Origin: Microcoleus asticus IPMA8
GTDB lineage: Bacteria; Cyanobacteriota; Cyanobacteriia; Cyanobacteriales; Microcoleaceae
DNA length: 34,926 nucleotides
NCBI RefSeq assembly: GCF_013179805.1
Contig: NZ_SRRZ01000078.1
Span: forward strand, 1 to 34,926
Direction of reading: 5' to 3'
Made by a program: the position numbers and the translations under genes. Below are positions 32,654-34,926 of the stretch, in pieces. The notes under the pieces are model-generated. The model made no database searches, was not told the DNA's origin, and saw only the letters and a program-made list of their open reading frames with translations. The stretch's first letter is position 1; every line of letters begins with the position of its first letter.

Positions 32654-33052
32654 TGTTAGGTTGGGTTTCTAGTTTGAGACTCAGCAATTAGTAACTAGCT
32701 TGTTTAAACTGCACGTCAAATGATGTTTTGGCGTGCTTTTTGCTGTTGTGACAATAATGTAGAGGCTCGCGGGGCGGGTTTATGGATTTCTTTAATTACC
32801 GGAAATATTGTTCGTGAAACCCGCCTCTACAACAAATATATCCCGATGCTCGTAGGCGCTGGTTTTACCGACAATCTTTGAGGAAAACTCACAATTTATA
32901 TAAACCAGCCCGCCACAATCATGGGCTCGGCTGACGGGTTTATTTATCTCTTTAATTACTGTCTTTAGTCGTAGAGCGCGATCGGCAAAAAGAATGATTC
33001 CCTGCCCCAAGAAAACCTTTATTTATAGAGGTAGAACATAGAGGAATATTTT
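32654..33052. other. Intergenic region of about 400 bp with a terminator and direct repeats
   Basis: No gene. Two GCGGGTTTAT / ACGGGTTTAT, TCTCTTTAATTAC-type copies lie at about 32775-32800 and 32933-32958, and CCGCCTCTACAAC intervenes. These recall repeats common in filamentous cyanobacteria. The left part holds the terminator. Confidence 0.55.
32711..32741 (+). terminator. Rho-independent terminator after B-repeat gene 2
   Basis: GCACGTCAAA pairs with TTTGGCGTGC (one T-G wobble) across a short loop, and TTTTT follows. It lies about 60 bp after the stop codon. Confidence 0.8.
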
Positions 33053-33913
33053 ATGCCAACTCAACAACAAACCAATCCGGCTCAACATCAAGAACAGCAA
33101 CCGGGTGTTGAATCCCAAATGACTCCACAACCTCAATCCTTGGCGGAGGGATATCGCGGTAGCGACAAATTGCGGGACAAAGTAGCCTTAATTACCGGCG
33201 GAGACAGCGGTATCGGGCGTGCAGTGGCGATCGCTTTTGCGAAGGAAGGGGCAGACGTGGTTATCAGCTATCTCAACGAAAATGAAGATGCTAACAAGAC
33301 CAAAGAGGCGATCGAACAACAAGGCCGCCGCTGTATTGCGATCGCCGGCGACATCGGCGATGAAAGCGTCTGCCAAAATCTTGTAGAACAAACAGTTAAA
33401 GAATTTGGCCATCTCGACATCCTCGTCAACAATGCCGGCGAACAGCATCCCCAAGAAAGCATCGAAGACATCACTGCCGAACAATTAGAGCGCACCTTCC
33501 GCACCAACATTTTCTCAATGTTTTACCTCACAAAAGCCGCTCTAAAACACCTAAAAGAAGGAAGTGCAATTATCAACACTACCTCTATCACCGCTTACAA
33601 AGGCAACCAACAATTGCTAGATTACTCCTCGACAAAAGGAGCAATTGTTGCTTTTACCCGCTCTTTGTCTCAAAGTCTAGCTGAGAAAGAAATTCGCGTC
33701 AACGGAGTAGCTCCCGGCCCGATTTGGACGCCTCTAATTCCTGCAACTTTTCCTGAAGAAAAAGTTGAAAAATTTGGTGCAGACACGCCCTTGGGACGGC
33801 CGGGTCAACCCGATGAACTTGCCCCCAGTTACGTGTTTTTAGCTTCAAAAGATTCGTCTTACATGACGGGTCAAATTTTGCATCCCAATGGCGGTTCTGT
33901 GGTTAACGGATAG
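33053..33913 (+). CDS. Short-chain dehydrogenase/reductase, stress-type (YhdG/GSP39-like)
   Basis: An NAD(P)-dependent oxidoreductase of the SDR family, resembling glucose/ribitol dehydrogenase-like general-stress proteins. Its physiological substrate is unknown. It has 286 residues with a glutamine-rich N-terminal extension of about 38 residues characteristic of that subgroup. The cofactor motif is TGGDSGIGR (48-56), the stabilising NNAG lies at 126-129, and the catalytic triad is Ser178, Tyr191 and Lys195 in YSSTK. The end has GQILHPNGGSVVNG. The ATG is preceded by AGAGG. It is a single gene between repeats and the mobile-element block at the right edge. Confidence 0.9.
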   Translation: MPTQQQTNPAQHQEQQPGVESQMTPQPQSLAEGYRGSDKLRDKVALITGGDSGIGRAVAIAFAKEGADVVISYLNENEDANKTKEAIEQQGRRCIAIAGDIGDESVCQNLVEQTVKEFGHLDILVNNAGEQHPQESIEDITAEQLERTFRTNIFSMFYLTKAALKHLKEGSAIINTTSITAYKGNQQLLDYSSTKGAIVAFTRSLSQSLAEKEIRVNGVAPGPIWTPLIPATFPEEKVEKFGADTPLGRPGQPDELAPSYVFLASKDSSYMTGQILHPNGGSVVNG

Positions 33914-34078
33914 AAAGGAGTTGCGGAGAAATAAAGTACCAGTCAAATAGGGATAATCGTCATATCCCATTTGGGTAAGGTTTCAGAACCTTGTCATTCC
34001 GGTAGATACTCTTGTAATTGCTTTAGTAAGTAGCTCATTGCAAAAAACAATAGTATCTTGTAGGGCTGGGTTTTGCTA
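33914..34078. other. Junction region left of the IS5-type element
   Basis: No intact gene. A minus-strand open stretch at about 34075-34005 reads as the end of a reading frame (LLKQLQEYLPE, stop). It could be the 3' remnant of another gene or pure chance; I cannot tell. Confidence 0.35.
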
Positions 34079-34752
34079 AGAGGATGTTTTAAAAGTGGGG
34101 GTAGGGTGTAAAAAAACTCACAAGGCGTATGCTGAGATTGGTAAAAACCACCACTTTGTGAGCGAATGACTAAAGCATATCCTAATGATTTAACTCTGGA
34201 GCAGTGGGAATTAATTGCCGAAATGTTTCCATCGGCAAAAACTGGTGGTCGTCCCCGCACCACAGCCATATATGCAGTGATGAACGCCATTGTCTACGTC
34301 TTATGTCAAGGATGTACGTGGCGGGCATTACCCGGAGATTTTCCCCCTTGGTCAACAGTCTATGGGTATTTCCGCAGGTGGCAAAAAGATTGCACTTGGT
34401 TGAAAGTACATGACAAACTGTACCAATGGGTGAGAGTGACTGCCGGACGTGAACCCAGTCCATCGGAGGCGGCAGTTGACAGTCAATCAGTCGAAACCGC
34501 CACCATGATTCACCAAGACGTGGGTTATGACGCAGGTAAACAGATACATGGTCGTAAACGGCATCTGACTGTGGATTTGTTAGGTAAGCGTGTTACGAGT
34601 TTTGGTTACATCTGCCTCTGTCCCCGAACGTCAAGGAGCAAAGCTTGTCCTTCAACGAGTGTCTGCAACCGGAAATCAAGTCAAGCGATTGCATACGATT
34701 TGGATGGATGGAGGATATAAGGGGGAAGATTTTCGGCGCTGGGTAATGGATA
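34079..34752 (+). mobile_element. IS5-family insertion element, interrupted
   Basis: The left end is near AGAGGATGTTTTAAAAGT (from about 34079), the kind of terminus typical of this IS group. A frameshifted transposase gene follows. The right end is not present because the element is cut at about 34752 by an IS630-family element. Confidence 0.65.
34166..34750 (+). pseudogene. IS5-family transposase, frameshifted and truncated
   Basis: The N-terminal domain is the DUF4096 helix-turn-helix type (LTLEQWELIAEMFPSAKTGG, then GCTWRALPGDFPPWSTVYGY). The DDE catalytic part begins with AVDSQSVETA and GYDAGKQIHGRKRHLTVD. After LTVDLLG the frame breaks: one base too many around 34585-34589 shifts it, and the continuation is in the next frame (VLVTSASVPERQGAKLVLQR, then TIWMDGGYKGEDFRRWVMD). 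No A-run slippery site is at the shift, so programmed frameshifting is unlikely. The second frame is then cut at about 34750 by the IS630-type terminus. The last acidic catalytic residue region is missing, so the gene is dead. Confidence 0.88.
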
Positions 34753-34926
34753 TACAGCACTTCCAGATGTTATGAGGTACAGTAGCAGCAATTAGTAAAC
34801 CAGTTTTTGAGATGTTGAGGATTCATTAAATCCAAAGCCACAGCAATTATGGTGTCAACCATTTTAGTGGTGGTTGGTGAAAACTGTCGCAATAAAGATT
34901 TGAGTTGCGACCACCATAATTCAATT
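34753..34926 (-). mobile_element. IS630-family insertion element, partial at the right edge
   Basis: The terminus TACAGCACTTCCAGATG begins right after a TA dinucleotide inside the IS5 transposase, which fits the TA target preference of IS630/mariner elements. The transposase end follows on the minus strand. The rest lies beyond the window. Confidence 0.7.
34770..34925 (-). CDS. IS630-family transposase, C-terminal part (runs off the window)
   Basis: The visible 51 codons read IELWWSQLKSLLRQFSPTTT, KMVDTIIAVALDLMNPQHLK, NWFTNCCYCTS and a stop. The segment IE.WWSQLKS.LR is the C-terminal end region of IS630-type DDE transposases, where the last catalytic Glu is followed by the helix. The reading frame is intact up to the window edge. 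It is transcribed towards the interrupted IS5 element. Confidence 0.8.
   Translation of the reverse strand: MELWWSQLKSLLRQFSPTTTKMVDTIIAVALDLMNPQHLKNWFTNCCYCTS

Noticed and set aside
34585..34595. Programmed frameshift in the IS5 transposase
   Set aside because: No slippery A-run or other typical signal is present at the shift, and the second frame is truncated anyway.

Overview
The window is chromosomal DNA of a phycobilisome-containing cyanobacterium. The evidence is an apcA-apcB-apcC cluster, an SufR-type regulator facing a sufBCDS operon, a ThiD2-ThiE fusion, many GCGATCGC (HIP1-type) octamers, heptameric short tandem repeats, and a very repeat-rich set of intergenic spacers. The repeat load and the large cell-surface and NACHT genes suggest a filamentous form such as the Microcoleus/Oscillatoria/Phormidium group. 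That placement is inference, not something the sequence proves.

Layout, left to right. A membrane protein with a DUF559-like nuclease-type domain (265-1209, minus) is followed by the minus-strand suf iron-sulfur operon sufB-sufC-sufD-sufS (6624-1324). The divergent repressor gene sufR (6813-7517, plus) follows, and two SufR-type palindromes lie between them. Next come a small duplicated-domain hypothetical protein (7735-8142) and a free-standing 5S rRNA gene with its own promoter and terminator (8351-8468). A decayed reading frame lies at 8743-9015. The allophycocyanin genes apcA-apcB-apcC (10694-9085, minus) end in a clear terminator and have a long 5' leader. After these are a glycine-rich membrane protein with FHA-like C-terminal sandwiches, a DUF99 protein divergent from glycerol kinase glpK, a cytochrome c6-like protein, a DUF3122 lipoprotein-like or secreted protein, a 71-residue conserved cyanobacterial protein, and an FMN-binding PPOX-family protein.

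From 17.5 kb the DNA becomes more accessory. It holds a glutathione S-transferase remnant cut by a dispersed repeat, then a 1011-residue NACHT NTPase ending in about 32 pentapeptide repeats. Housekeeping genes return with rplU-rpmA, thiS and thiE. The next block is envelope-related: a DUF1565 beta-helix protein with a C-terminal SPOR domain, a secreted protein with two peptidoglycan-binding domains, and two large SdrD/Cna-B-like repeat proteins (671 and 868 residues). The first of these has five repeats with an exact 309-bp period. A stress-type short-chain dehydrogenase follows. The right edge is a nested mobile-element block: a frameshifted IS5-family transposase interrupted by an IS630-family element whose transposase runs off the window.

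How the genes work together: SufR with SufBCDS forms the autoregulated Fe-S assembly circuit. ApcABC build the phycobilisome core. ThiS and ThiE serve thiamine synthesis. The beta-helix/SPOR, peptidoglycan-binding and B-repeat proteins suggest a cell-envelope neighbourhood. No CRISPR array, tRNA or complete known defence operon was seen. The best candidates for something under-described are the NACHT-pentapeptide protein, the paired B-repeat surface proteins, the solitary 5S gene, and several foldback repeat families, one of which sits inside the suf operon.
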